Shown here piece after piece: positions 43,948-53,440 of a stretch of DNA of 64,000 nt. Source of the DNA: CAZNKU01 sp045654805 (GTDB taxonomy: Bacteria; Bacillota; Clostridia; Monoglobales; Firm-18). The notes under the pieces are model-generated. The model was not told the DNA's origin, did not search any database, and saw only the letters and a list, made by a program, of their open reading frames with translations. The stretch covers positions 1-64,000 of the forward strand of contig JAZOOD010000066.1 of assembly GCA_045654805.1 (NCBI GenBank), read 5' to 3'. The translations under genes and the position numbers were made by a program. Position 1 is the stretch's first letter, and the number at the start of each line of letters is the position of its first letter.

Positions 43948-45110
43948 ATATAGCAAATATGCTTAACCAAAAGGTTGTTGATATGAAGCCGTCGGGTATA
44001 CGAAAGTTTTTTGACATCGTAGCACAGATGCCGGACGCAATATCCCTTGGCGTTGGTGAGCCTGACTTTATTACCCCTTGGCATATAAGGGAAGCAGGCA
44101 TATACTCCCTTGAAAAAGGACATACATACTATACCTCAAACAGCGGTTTGGAAGAACTGCGTTTTGAAATTGCAAACTATTTAAACAGAAGATTCAACCT
44201 TTCGTACAATTACAAAAATGAAGTGTTGGTTACAGTAGGCGGAAGCGAGGCAATAGACCTTGCTATGAGGGCATTTATCTCCTCCGGTGATGAAGTCTTA
44301 ATTCCCGAGCCTTGTTTTGTATGCTATGCACCTTGTGTGGCTATGGCAGGGGGTACTCCTGTGCCTATCGTCACTACTGAGGCTGATGAATTCAAGCTTA
44401 CAGCCAATGCTCTTAAAAATGCTATAACCCCTAAGACAAAAATACTTGTACTTGCATACCCCAACAACCCTACAGGGGCAATTATGGACAAAAAAGACCT
44501 TGAGGCAATAGCTGAAGTTTTAAGAAGTACGGATATTATCGTACTTTCTGACGAAATATATGCCGAGCTTACATACGGACAAAAGCACGTTTCTATTGCG
44601 GAAATTGACGGAATGAAGGAACGCACATTGCTTGCAAGCGGTTTTTCAAAGGCTTTTGCAATGACAGGATGGCGTCTTGGTTACATATGCGGTAATTCGG
44701 ACACAATAAAGGCTATGACCAAAATACATCAGTACGGCATAATGTCCACACCTACCACAAGCCAGTATGCGGCTATTGAGGCTATGAAAAATGGTGATGA
44801 CGACGTTGCATATATGGTGTCGGAATATAATCACAGAAGAAAAATCCTCGTAGAGGAGCTTAATAAAATGGGTCTCCATTGCTTTGAACCAAAGGGTGCA
44901 TTCTACGCTTTCCCTTCCATTCAATCCACAGGTATGACATCGGAACAATTTTGCGAAGAATTACTTAAAGACCAGAAGGTGGCCGTTGTTCCCGGTAACG
45001 CATTTGGCGAAAGCGGTGAGGGATTTGTACGAATTTCATACGCATACTCCATTGACGCCATAAGCCACGCTTTGGAAAAAATAGATAACTTTATAAGAAA
45101 ACATAAATAA
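43944..45110 (+). CDS. Class I/II aminotransferase (PatA-like)
   Basis: 388 residues. PLP lysine in LASGFSKAFAMTGWRLGY, with LAYPNNPTGAIMDKKD and the N-terminal ISLGVGEPDF. The pattern is that of aromatic/aspartate-type aminotransferases; substrate not fixed. Probably regulated by the adjacent Lrp protein, which it overlaps (ATGA). Confidence 0.9.
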   Translation: MNIANMLNQKVVDMKPSGIRKFFDIVAQMPDAISLGVGEPDFITPWHIREAGIYSLEKGHTYYTSNSGLEELRFEIANYLNRRFNLSYNYKNEVLVTVGGSEAIDLAMRAFISSGDEVLIPEPCFVCYAPCVAMAGGTPVPIVTTEADEFKLTANALKNAITPKTKILVLAYPNNPTGAIMDKKDLEAIAEVLRSTDIIVLSDEIYAELTYGQKHVSIAEIDGMKERTLLASGFSKAFAMTGWRLGYICGNSDTIKAMTKIHQYGIMSTPTTSQYAAIEAMKNGDDDVAYMVSEYNHRRKILVEELNKMGLHCFEPKGAFYAFPSIQSTGMTSEQFCEELLKDQKVAVVPGNAFGESGEGFVRISYAYSIDAISHALEKIDNFIRKHK

Positions 45111-45121
45111 TTGAGGTAACT

Positions 45122-45818
45122 ATGGAAAGACTTGACAAGATACTTGCAGGCAGCGGTTTAGGCACAAGAAAAGAAGTGAAAAAGCTTGTAAAATACGGTG
45201 TAGTGAAAATAGACGGCAAGGTTGCAATCTCATCGGATATGAAAATAGACCCCGACAACTGTGAAATTACTGTAAACGGAGAAGTATTGGTATATAAAGA
45301 ATTTGTGTATCTTATGCTTAACAAGCCAGATGGTTATGTAAGTGCTACAGAGGACAATGTATACCCCACTGTTACGGAGCTTGTGCCTGAAGAATATTGG
45401 CACTTTAACGTATTTCCGGTAGGCAGGCTTGACGTTGATACGGAAGGACTTTTAATACTTACAAATGACGGTAAATTTGCCCACAACGTAACTTCACCTA
45501 AAAAAAAATATTGCAAAAAAATATTTTGTGATTCCCGAATCACCCATAACTGACGAGGACAAAAAGCTATTTGCATCAGGTATGGATTTAGGCGACTTTA
45601 AAGCTTTGCCCGCAAAACTTGAGGAATGTGACCATGGTTGTTACGTCACTATATTTGAAGGTAAATTTCATCAGGTTAAACGAATGTTTGAAAAAATAGA
45701 TAATGAGGTTAAATATTTAAAGAGAGTCCAGATTGGAAGCCTTTTACTGGACGAAGACCTACGTATTGGCGAAATCAGAGAACTCTCAGAAGGAGAAATT
45801 GAGCTTTTATGGATATAA
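45122..45818 (+). pseudogene. 16S rRNA pseudouridine synthase (RsuA-type), frameshifted
   Basis: Two frames together make one RsuA/RluB-type protein: the first contains the S4 domain (DKILAGSGLGTRKEVKKLVK) and FPVGRLDVDTEGLLILTNDG; the second contains HQVKRMFEKIDNEVKYLKRV. The break is in a run of seven As (45514-45520) just after CCTA9TATTG; six As would restore a continuous frame. The needed change is +1, so a standard -1 slip does not fix it. It could be a real mutation, a sequencing error or slippage. Confidence 0.8.
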
Positions 45819-47971
45819 ACAACAGACTTGCAGCAGAATTTAATATTAAAATTCATCAGGTGGAAAATACCGTAAAATTAATTGATGAGGGCAATACTAT
45901 TCCATTTATTGCACGTTACAGAAAGGAAGCAACGGGCTCGCTTGATGACCAGCTTTTGCGTAATCTTAACGACAGACTTGTGTACCTACGCAATATGGAG
46001 GAACGCAAGGAGGAAATCAAAAGACTTATTGATGAACAGGGTAAGCTTACGGAAGAACTTGTACTTGCTATTGACACCTGTGAAAAGCTTACGGAACTTG
46101 AGGATATATACCGTCCCTACAGACCAAAGCGAAGAACACGTGCTACAATAGCTAAGGAAAAGGGACTTGAACCTCTTGCAGAAATCATAATTGCACAAAA
46201 TATATATGAGGGTAATATAGACGACATATGTGCACCTTTTATCAATGAAGAGAAGGAAGTTATTTCCACAGAGGACGCACTTGCAGGTGCTATGGATATT
46301 ATTGCTGAAGAAATTTCCGACAACGCGGATTACAGAAAGTTTATAAGAATTTATACAATGCGTAACGGAACAATATCCTCAAAGGCTACAAACAAAGAGG
46401 AAACCGAGAAAAAACGTGATGTTTACCAGATGTATCACGAATTTTCCGAGCCTTTAAAGGCAATTGCAAGACACAGAGTACTTGCAATAAACCGCGGTGA
46501 ATCAGAGGAGTTTTTGTCAGTTAAAATAGAGGTTGAGCCCGAGGGCATAATTTCACACCTCTATGGTCAGCTTGTACCTGAAAAACGCAGTATAACAAGT
46601 GAATATGTAGAGCTCGCCGCTGCAGATGCATACAAAAGACTTATTATGCCAAGTATTGAAAATGAGCTTAGAAATCAGCTTACGGACAATGCTCAGGAAG
46701 GTGCTATGAAGATTTTTTCCGAAAATCTTAAAAATCTTTTATTACAGGCACCCATTAAAAATAAAGTGGTTTTGGGTTACGACCCAGGGTATCGTACAGG
46801 ATGCAAATTAGCTGTAGTTGACGGAACAGGCAGAGTTTTGGACGTAGGTGTTATATATCCTACCCCTCCTACTACTCCTGCAAAAATTGAGGACGCAAAG
46901 AAAAAGGTTGCGTCACTTATCAGCAAGCACAATGTTGACATTATATCAATAGGTAATGGCACAGCTTCTAAGGAAAGTGAAATTTTTATTGCGGAACTTA
47001 TAAAGGAAACAAACAGTAGTGCTGTATATATTATGACTAATGAGTCAGGTGCGTCTGTATATTCAGCATCAAAGCTTGCGGCAGAGGAATTTCCGGATTA
47101 TGACGTTTCTCAACGCAGTGCTGTTTCAATCGCAAGACGTATTCAGGACCCATTGGCTGAGCTTGTTAAAATTGACCCTAAATCTATAGGTGTAGGTCAG
47201 TATCAGCACGATATGAACCAAAAACGTTTAAGTGAAGCTTTAGGCGGTGTTGTTGAGGACTGTGTTAACAGCGTCGGTGTAGACCTTAACACTGCCTCAC
47301 CATCATTGCTTTCATACATTTCAGGAATAAACGGTACAATTGCCAAAAATATCGTTGCATACCGTGAAGAAAACGGCAAGTTCAAAAACAGAACTCAGCT
47401 CAAAAAGGTTGCAAAATTAGGTCCGAAGGCATACGAACAATGCGCAGGTTTCCTACGTATTACAGACGGGGACAATATTTTGGACAACACATCTGTGCAT
47501 CCCGAATCCTATGATGCCACTAAGGAACTGATATCCGTTTTGGGTTGCACAATAAACGATGTAGGTACAAAGGAGCTTAACACCAAGCTTGAAAAGGTAA
47601 ACAAAGACGAAATTGCACCCAAGCTGGGCATTGGTATCCCTACACTTAACGATATTATAAACGAACTTCAAAAACCGGGCAGAGACCCTCGTGATGAAAT
47701 TGCTCCACCGGTACTGCGTACAGACGTTATGGATATGAAGGATTTAAAACCCGGTATGATTATGGACGGTACTGTACGTAATGTTATTGATTTCGGTGCA
47801 TTTGTAGATATCGGTGTACATCAGGACGGTCTTGTCCACATTTCACAGATATCCTACAAATACATCAAGCATCCTATGGAGGCAGTGGCAATCGGTGATG
47901 TTGTAAAGGTAAAAATTATTGACGTAGATGTTGCAAAAAAACGTATTTCTTTGTCTATGAAGGATATCTGA
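45809..47971 (+). CDS. tex: Tex family transcription accessory protein
   Basis: 720 residues: N-terminal helical region (LAAEFNIKIHQVENTVKLID, TIPFIARYRKEATGSLDD), RNase H-like YqgF fold (VVLGYDPGYRTGCKLAVVDGT), helix-hairpin-helix, and a C-terminal S1 RNA-binding domain (VIDFGAFVDIGVHQDGLVHI). Tex binds nucleic acids and affects transcription. It overlaps the 3' end of the pseudouridine synthase frame by 10 bases. Confidence 0.96.
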   Translation: MDINNRLAAEFNIKIHQVENTVKLIDEGNTIPFIARYRKEATGSLDDQLLRNLNDRLVYLRNMEERKEEIKRLIDEQGKLTEELVLAIDTCEKLTELEDIYRPYRPKRRTRATIAKEKGLEPLAEIIIAQNIYEGNIDDICAPFINEEKEVISTEDALAGAMDIIAEEISDNADYRKFIRIYTMRNGTISSKATNKEETEKKRDVYQMYHEFSEPLKAIARHRVLAINRGESEEFLSVKIEVEPEGIISHLYGQLVPEKRSITSEYVELAAADAYKRLIMPSIENELRNQLTDNAQEGAMKIFSENLKNLLLQAPIKNKVVLGYDPGYRTGCKLAVVDGTGRVLDVGVIYPTPPTTPAKIEDAKKKVASLISKHNVDIISIGNGTASKESEIFIAELIKETNSSAVYIMTNESGASVYSASKLAAEEFPDYDVSQRSAVSIARRIQDPLAELVKIDPKSIGVGQYQHDMNQKRLSEALGGVVEDCVNSVGVDLNTASPSLLSYISGINGTIAKNIVAYREENGKFKNRTQLKKVAKLGPKAYEQCAGFLRITDGDNILDNTSVHPESYDATKELISVLGCTINDVGTKELNTKLEKVNKDEIAPKLGIGIPTLNDIINELQKPGRDPRDEIAPPVLRTDVMDMKDLKPGMIMDGTVRNVIDFGAFVDIGVHQDGLVHISQISYKYIKHPMEAVAIGDVVKVKIIDVDVAKKRISLSMKDI

Positions 47972-48021
47972 TTACAAAAAAAATATACCTTTTTTAATAC
48001 TTTTTGTACAAAATAACCAAC

Positions 48022-48056
48022 AAAAGGGGCTTTTTTTAAGTAAAAAAGCCTCTTTT
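48022..48056 (+). terminator. Terminator after tex
   Basis: AAAAGGGGCTTTTTT pairs with AAAAAAGCCTCTTTT (one G-T pair) with a 5-base loop, followed by T residues. It is the only clear structure in the 207-base gap before msmX. Confidence 0.78.
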
Positions 48057-48178
48057 TATTTTGTTTGTATAAAATACCTAAAATACATCAATTTTTTTGG
48101 GCAATTAGTTGGTGGCATAAATTTCGGGTTTATGTTATTATATTTGTAGTTAAAATAAAACAAACGGAGGTATAAATA

Positions 48179-49291
48179 ATGTCAGATTTGAAACTAAAGA
48201 ATATTTACAAAAGATATGCTGGCGGCGTTACTGCTGTTACAGATTTTAACCTTGATATTGAAGATAAAGAATTTATCATTCTGGTTGGTCCTTCAGGTTG
48301 CGGTAAGTCTACAACACTTCGTATGATTGCCGGTCTTGAAGAAATTTCCGATGGTGAGCTTTACATTGACGGCAAGCTTGTTAATGACGTAGCTCCTAAG
48401 GACAGAGATATTGCGATGGTTTTCCAGAACTACGCTTTGTATCCTCATATGACAGTATTTGACAATATGGCTTTTGGTCTTAAGCTTCGTAAGATTCCTA
48501 AGAACGAAATCAGACGCCGTGTTGAAGAAGCTGCTAAGATTTTGGACATCTCTCACTTGCTTGACAGAAAGCCAAAGGCTCTTTCCGGCGGTCAGAGACA
48601 GCGTGTTGCTTTGGGACGTGCTATCGTTCGTGAACCTAAGGTATTCCTTATGGACGAACCTCTTTCAAACCTTGATGCTAAGCTAAGAGTTCAGATGAGA
48701 TCTGAAATCGGTAAACTACATAAAAAACTTCAGACAACATTTATCTACGTTACTCATGACCAGACAGAGGCTATGACAATGGGTACAAGAATTGTTGTTA
48801 TGAAGGACGGTATTGTTCAGCAGGTTAATACTCCTATTGAACTTTACGAAAGACCAAGAAATATGTTCGTTGCTGGATTTATCGGTAGCCCACAGATGAA
48901 CTTCTTCAACGTTAAGCTTGAAAAAGACGGTGATGATGTTTATGCAATTCTTGGTAACGACAAGGTTAAGCTTCCACAGGGTAAAGCTTCTAATCCTGCT
49001 GTTGAATCTTACATCGGTAAGGAAGTTGTTCTTGGCATCAGACCGGAACATATGCACGATGAAGAAACATTTATCGCTAACCAGCCTGACGGCGTTGTTA
49101 CCGCATATGTGGATATTACAGAAATGATGGGTGCTGAAACATACTTGTACTTGTCAATAAATGATACAAAGTCTATTGCAAGAGTAAATGCCCGCTCTAA
49201 TGCTCAGCTTGGCGACACAATCAAGGTTGCTTTTGACCTTAACAAGATTCACTTGTTCGACAAGGACACAGAGCTTACAATCATTAACTAA
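48179..49291 (+). CDS. msmX: Sugar ABC transporter ATPase (MsmX/UgpC-like)
   Basis: 370 residues. Walker [15 protein letters not shown], signature [15 protein letters not shown], Walker [16 protein letters not shown], and a C-terminal TOBE/regulatory domain. MsmX-type ATPases are shared by several carbohydrate importers; no permease genes are adjacent, which fits a free-standing multi-transporter ATPase. Codon use is strongly biased, suggesting high expression. CGGAGG ribosome site upstream. Confidence 0.93.
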   Translation: MSDLKLKNIYKRYAGGVTAVTDFNLDIEDKEFIILVGPSGCGKSTTLRMIAGLEEISDGELYIDGKLVNDVAPKDRDIAMVFQNYALYPHMTVFDNMAFGLKLRKIPKNEIRRRVEEAAKILDISHLLDRKPKALSGGQRQRVALGRAIVREPKVFLMDEPLSNLDAKLRVQMRSEIGKLHKKLQTTFIYVTHDQTEAMTMGTRIVVMKDGIVQQVNTPIELYERPRNMFVAGFIGSPQMNFFNVKLEKDGDDVYAILGNDKVKLPQGKASNPAVESYIGKEVVLGIRPEHMHDEETFIANQPDGVVTAYVDITEMMGAETYLYLSINDTKSIARVNARSNAQLGDTIKVAFDLNKIHLFDKDTELTIIN

Positions 49292-49298
49292 TAACTAT

Positions 49299-49326
49299 AA
49301 AAGCAGAGATATAAATCTCTGCTTTT
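49299..49326 (+). terminator. Terminator after msmX
   Basis: A 12-bp stem, AAAAGCAGAGAT / ATCTCTGCTTTT, with an ATAA loop. Confidence 0.85.
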
Positions 49327-49343
49327 AATTTTAAGGTGATATT

Positions 49344-50117
49344 ATGTTATTTCAAAAATGGTATAAAAATATAAACCCAAATACCGAATTTATCGCCCAA
49401 AATGTAAAGTATTACAAAACCGTCGACTCCACCAACAACGTAGCTTGTGACGATGATTGCCAAAACGGTACATTATTTATTGCGGAAAAACAAACCAACG
49501 GCAAAGGACGTATGGGCAGAAAGTGGATTTCCAAAAAAGGTGACAGCATATTGATGAGTTTAGCTTTGATACCCCAAATCAGGGCTGAGAGAATTAATCT
49601 TATAACCTTAGTTACAGGGATTTCGGTATGTGAAGCATTAAATAAAATATACAATATACCGTTTAAAATCAAATGGCCCAATGACATAGTTATTGACGGA
49701 AAGAAAATATGCGGAATATTAACAGAGGGCAAAAATACAAGAATTATAATCGGTATAGGCATTAACGCTAACCAAAATTCCTTTACGGAAGATATAAGCC
49801 ACATTGCGACATCTTTATATATGCTTACGGGCAAAAAATCTGACAGGGCAAAAATTATCAATGTCTTTGCCGAAATATTTGAAAACCACTATGTTTCATT
49901 ATTAAAAGGCGATACAGACGGCATAATAGAGAAGTATAAAAAATTATGTGTCAATATGGATATGGATATAATTGCTGTAAAAAATAACAATAAAATACAA
50001 GGTAAAGCAATAGATATATCCAAAACAGGCGAACTTATAATAAAAAAAGAGGACGGTACAACCCTGAACATAAATTCAGGCGAAGTATCAGTCCGTGGAA
50101 TGTATGGCTATATTTAA
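49344..50117 (+). CDS. birA: Biotin-protein ligase
   Basis: 257 residues without the N-terminal DNA-binding domain, so a ligase rather than a repressor. The core has TVDSTNNVA, EKQTNGKGRMGRKWIS (biotinyl-AMP loop), KWPNDIVIDGKKICGIL and the SH3-like C-terminus. It biotinylates carboxylase carrier subunits. The 3' end overlaps a minus-strand gene by 4 bases. Confidence 0.93.
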   Translation: MLFQKWYKNINPNTEFIAQNVKYYKTVDSTNNVACDDDCQNGTLFIAEKQTNGKGRMGRKWISKKGDSILMSLALIPQIRAERINLITLVTGISVCEALNKIYNIPFKIKWPNDIVIDGKKICGILTEGKNTRIIIGIGINANQNSFTEDISHIATSLYMLTGKKSDRAKIINVFAEIFENHYVSLLKGDTDGIIEKYKKLCVNMDMDIIAVKNNNKIQGKAIDISKTGELIIKKEDGTTLNINSGEVSVRGMYGYI

Positions 50118-50344
50118 TCAATGGAAAAATCCATTTTCGCAATCTTGCTTTTATCCAAAGAGCGGTTGCGCTTAGCAGTTTTAGCCATTATATCAAGGGA
50201 GAATTTTTTGCAAATATGGTCAGGGGCTACAATGCCTTTCTTTTCACAGCTGAGTTCATTTAACCCCGCAAGAGGCTTTGAATAAACACAACAGCTACAG
50301 CTTGGGGCTCTGTCATCCTGACTAAGTTTAATTATACTCTGCAC
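50114..50344 (-). CDS. Small Cys-rich conserved protein
   Basis: 76 residues. It has the motif SCSCCVYSKPL followed by LNELSCEKKGIVAPDHICKKF, four to five cysteines suitable for zinc, and a basic C-terminus. Start is GTG at 50344 with AGGAG seven bases upstream. Seen by eye as a conserved clostridial small protein; function unknown. Confidence 0.65.
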   Translation of the reverse strand: MQSIIKLSQDDRAPSCSCCVYSKPLAGLNELSCEKKGIVAPDHICKKFSLDIMAKTAKRNRSLDKSKIAKMDFSID

Positions 50345-50425
50345 ATTATCACTCCTTGTTACAATACTACATTAATTATACATACTCATTTTAAAAAAGT
50401 CAATATAAAATAAGGGGGAATAGTT

Positions 50426-51172
50426 TTGAAATTCATTTCGTGGAACGTAAACGGCTTCAGAGCTTGCCTGACAAAGGGATTTGAAGATTTTTTCAATAAA
50501 ATTGATGCGGACATTTTTTGCCTTCAGGAAACAAAAATGCAACCTGAACAAATGACCTTTAATCCTGAAAATTATTATGTATATATGAACAGTGCAGTAA
50601 AAAAAGGTTATTCAGGCACCGCATTATTTTCCAAACAAGAGCCTTTAAATGTAACTTACGGCATTAACGGTGAACACAATGATGAGGGTAGGGTAATAAC
50701 TGCGGAATATGATGATTTTTACTTCGTCACCTGTTATGTGCCTAATGCTCAGCAGGAGCTTGCAAGGCTGAATTACAGAATGGAATTTGAGGATGCTATG
50801 CGGGGGTATCTTATAGAGCTTGATAGCAAAAAGGCCGTAATTTATTGCGGAGACCTTAATGTGGCACACAAGGAAATAGACCTTAAAAATCCAAAATCCA
50901 ATGTTGGTAATCCCGGCTTTTCAAACGAAGAACGTGCAAAGTTTACCCAACTTTTAGATGCAGGCTTTACAGACTCCTTCCGTCATCTGTACCCTGATAA
51001 GACAGAAGCTTACTCCTGGTGGTCATATCGCTTCAGCGCAAGGCAAAAAAATATTGGATGGAGAATAGATTACTTTGTGGTTTCAAACTCCATTAAGGAC
51101 AAAATTAAGTCCGCAGAAATTTATTCCGACATATTGGGAAGTGACCATTGTCCAATTGGGTTGGAGATTTAA
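50426..51172 (+). CDS. exoA: Exodeoxyribonuclease III
   Basis: 248 residues of the Xth/AP endonuclease family. MKFISWNVNGFRACL, DIFCLQETKMQ, YCGDLNVAHKEIDL (catalytic Asn/Asp) and SDHCPIG at the C-terminus. It cleaves DNA at abasic sites and acts as 3' exonuclease in base-excision repair. The start is ATG or TTG near 50426 (GGGGGAA site). Confidence 0.95.
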   Translation: MKFISWNVNGFRACLTKGFEDFFNKIDADIFCLQETKMQPEQMTFNPENYYVYMNSAVKKGYSGTALFSKQEPLNVTYGINGEHNDEGRVITAEYDDFYFVTCYVPNAQQELARLNYRMEFEDAMRGYLIELDSKKAVIYCGDLNVAHKEIDLKNPKSNVGNPGFSNEERAKFTQLLDAGFTDSFRHLYPDKTEAYSWWSYRFSARQKNIGWRIDYFVVSNSIKDKIKSAEIYSDILGSDHCPIGLEI

Positions 51173-51228
51173 TAAAAAACATCCTTTAATAACATATGCT
51201 CTATAGTACAGCGGAACAAATAATTTTT

Positions 51229-51516
51229 AATATAATATTTTTTATGTACTTTTGTAGCAAAAGTACCAAAACGCGGGGGTTTCGATTCCCCCGCACCCCT
51301 AAACGACAAGGACTTTGCCCTTGACCCGTTTGTGGGTTTCTTTATTTTACAGATTAAAGTATATGCTGTCTATCAAATCCAAAAACTTCACGCCGTCGCC
51401 ATACACGAACTTATCGTGCTGACTCCTAAAATCATTGTCCTGCAGCGGAATTTGATAACAATGATTTTACCCTTGTTTTTGGATTTTTTGGTTGATGTGT
51501 GAAATAAATACATAAA
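51229..51516 (+). repeat. Large structured intergenic repeat, copy C (short form)
   Basis: About 290 bases between convergent exoA and the Dabb gene. It holds the 5' part only: TACTTTTG/CAAAAGTA, GCGGGGG/CCCCCGC, and the branched region bounded by CAAATCCAAAAAC and GTTTTTGGATTTT (about 51377-51490) with CACGA/TCGTG and AAAATCATTGT/ACAATGATTTTA. The 3' unit of copies A and B is absent. Confidence 0.8.
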
Positions 51517-51521
51517 AATAA

Positions 51522-51552
51522 AGACAGTAGCGGTTTAGTTACTGTCTTTTTT
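51522..51552. terminator. Bidirectional terminator
   Basis: AAAGACAGTA..TACTGTCTTT with a T-rich tail on the plus strand. The same AAGACAGTAAC core is in the terminator behind copy A, so the hairpin travels with the repeat or is its usual neighbour. Confidence 0.7.
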
Positions 51553-51563
51553 GATGTTGCGTT

Positions 51564-51854
51564 TTATAAATCGTAGTCAATTGCCACACTACCTGTTGTA
51601 TTAGCGTGCATATATGTTTTTACGACATCGCAATGATATTTGTCCGCTTGATATTCGTCCAAGGCAGCCCTGTCATCAAGCTCAACCTGCAAAATAACAT
51701 CATATGAACGGGGTGAGCACAAAAAGTCTGTTCCAACCTCGATTGAACGGATTGTAGGAACATTGCCTACCATAGACATTAAAACTTCCTTAGCCTTGTT
51801 TTTTGATTCATCACTGCTATCAGCAAGCTTAAAGCATACTATGTGTTTAATCAT
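51564..51854 (-). CDS. Dabb family stress-responsive A/B barrel protein
   Basis: 96 residues with the Dabb opening MIKHIVCFKLAD and LQVELDDRAALDEYQADKYH near the C-terminus. Small dimeric alpha/beta barrel; biological role unknown here. The start at 51854 has AGGAGG upstream, while the longer frame has none. Confidence 0.85.
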   Translation of the reverse strand: MIKHIVCFKLADSSDESKNKAKEVLMSMVGNVPTIRSIEVGTDFLCSPRSYDVILQVELDDRAALDEYQADKYHCDVVKTYMHANTTGSVAIDYDL

Positions 51855-51916
51855 ATTAATTCCTCCTAAAGTTTCATAATATAATTTTACCACTTTATAG
51901 TAATATTGTAAAGAGA

Positions 51917-51962
51917 AAAAACAGAAATGGCACTGTGATAAACACAATGCCACCTCTGTTTT
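51917..51962 (-). terminator. Terminator of htrA
   Basis: On the minus strand an imperfect long hairpin (ACAGAGGTGGCATTGTG with CACAGTGCCATTTCTGT) is followed by TTTTTTC. Confidence 0.75.
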
Positions 51963-51995
51963 AGTGAGATTTAGTATATGAAGAAAGATTATTGG

Positions 51996-53330
51996 TTAAT
52001 TACCGGGCTTTTCCTCGCCTAAGACAACTTTTAAAGACATAGTCTGACCGCTGCGGACTACTGTAAGCTCCATAGACTCTCCTGCCTTATGTTTGTCTCT
52101 TATATCATTAAGTTCATCCATAGTTGTTACAGTCTGACCGTCTGCCTTTATAATAACATCACCCATCAAAACGCCTGCTTTTTCAGCACCGCTGCCCTGT
52201 GAAACAGAAACAACATAAAGTCCTACAGGCATATTGTAATATGCCGACATATCCGATGTAATTTCGCGGACACCTACGCCAATCTGAGGTCTGCCGGAAA
52301 CATATCCTCTGTCAATTAGTTCTTCGATTATAGGCACAGCAACATCTATTGGAATGGCAAAGCCCATGCCCTCTGTATCGGTAGTGCTTATTTTAACAGT
52401 ATTAATACCCACAATCTGTCCGTAATTATTCACAAGTGGACCCCCGCTGTTACCGGGGTTAATTGCCGCATCTGTCTGGACGAGGGTATACTGTCTGCCG
52501 TCAACATTCATAGTTCTGTTAAGTGCACTTATAACACCTGCCGTAACAGAGCCCTGAAATTCCAGACCTAAGGGATTACCTATGGCAACTGCAAGCTCAC
52601 CGACCTTAAGCTCAGAAGATTTGCCAAGCTCTGCAACAGGCAAGCCTTTAGCATTAATTTTTAATACAGCAAGGTCAGTTTTTGCATCCTGTCCCACAAT
52701 TTCAGCTTCATATTCTTCACCTGAATTAAGCACAACCTGTATGCTGTTTGCACCCTCAATAACGTGACTGTTAGTTACAATATAACCATCACTGCTGATG
52801 ATAAAACCGGAACCATTGCCCTCTTGTTCACTAACGCCTCCGCCCCACCAGGACATTACTGTCTGTTTATTTACAATACCCACAACCGCAGGTCCAACCT
52901 TATCGGCAATTTGAGTAATGTTAAGTGCCTGACCGGTAGTCAAGCCGTTAGCGGCGGTAATGGCATTTCCTGATTCACTAACTGAATATTGTTTTATATT
53001 TTTACTCAAATAGGGTGCAAATTTTGAGGAATTCAAAGCATAGGTAAGTGCACCTCCAAAAATAACTGCACCTGCAAACATACCGCATACAACTGCAGCT
53101 GTATAACGGAAAAAGTTACTTTTTCTCTTGTGCTTATTAATACAAGTTTCCTCTATATATGGATTTTTGTAATCTATATCTCTGCTGAAAATAAGAGAAG
53201 TTTCTGCACATACGCTTTTACATTCTTCAGGCTGATTACCTTCCTGTTCAACTACAACTTCACTTTCCATTTCAGCACTGTTTTCTTGACTAATTACAGT
53301 TTCTTTAAAGAATTCGTTATTTTCATACAT
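51996..53330 (-). CDS. htrA: HtrA/DegP-type serine protease
   Basis: 444 residues. N-terminal cytoplasmic part, one membrane helix (TAAVVCGMFAGAVIFGGAL), protease domain with catalytic His (NSHVIEG), Asp (KTDLAVLKI) and Ser (INPGNSGGPL), then a C-terminal PDZ domain (GAEKAGVLMGDVIIKADG). It degrades or holds misfolded envelope proteins. Start at 53330 has AGGAGG spaced 8 bases. It follows the histidine kinase by 110 bases; the gap holds three direct repeats that could bind the response regulator. Confidence 0.95.
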   Translation of the reverse strand: MYENNEFFKETVISQENSAEMESEVVVEQEGNQPEECKSVCAETSLIFSRDIDYKNPYIEETCINKHKRKSNFFRYTAAVVCGMFAGAVIFGGALTYALNSSKFAPYLSKNIKQYSVSESGNAITAANGLTTGQALNITQIADKVGPAVVGIVNKQTVMSWWGGGVSEQEGNGSGFIISSDGYIVTNSHVIEGANSIQVVLNSGEEYEAEIVGQDAKTDLAVLKINAKGLPVAELGKSSELKVGELAVAIGNPLGLEFQGSVTAGVISALNRTMNVDGRQYTLVQTDAAINPGNSGGPLVNNYGQIVGINTVKISTTDTEGMGFAIPIDVAVPIIEELIDRGYVSGRPQIGVGVREITSDMSAYYNMPVGLYVVSVSQGSGAEKAGVLMGDVIIKADGQTVTTMDELNDIRDKHKAGESMELTVVRSGQTMSLKVVLGEEKPGN

Positions 53331-53378
53331 ACCAAACGCCTCCTGCAAACTACTGTATATTTATAATATCACTTTAAA

Positions 53379-53407
53379 CTAACAAAATGATGAACAAAAT
53401 ATTAACA
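53379..53407 (-). promoter_or_regulatory. Candidate response-regulator box upstream of htrA
   Basis: On the plus strand, CTAACA, TGAACA and TTAACA occur at 12- and 11-base spacing, the pattern of direct repeats bound by OmpR/PhoB-type regulators. They lie upstream of the htrA start and next to a two-component operon. Inference only. Confidence 0.4.
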
Positions 53408-53440
53408 AAGGGATTTAAATGATTAATATTTTGTAAACAA

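Noticed and set aside
45503..45521. Programmed -1 frameshift in the pseudouridine synthase
   Set aside because: Restoring the frame needs +1 (or minus one base), so A-AAA-AAA slipping by -1 gives the wrong frame.
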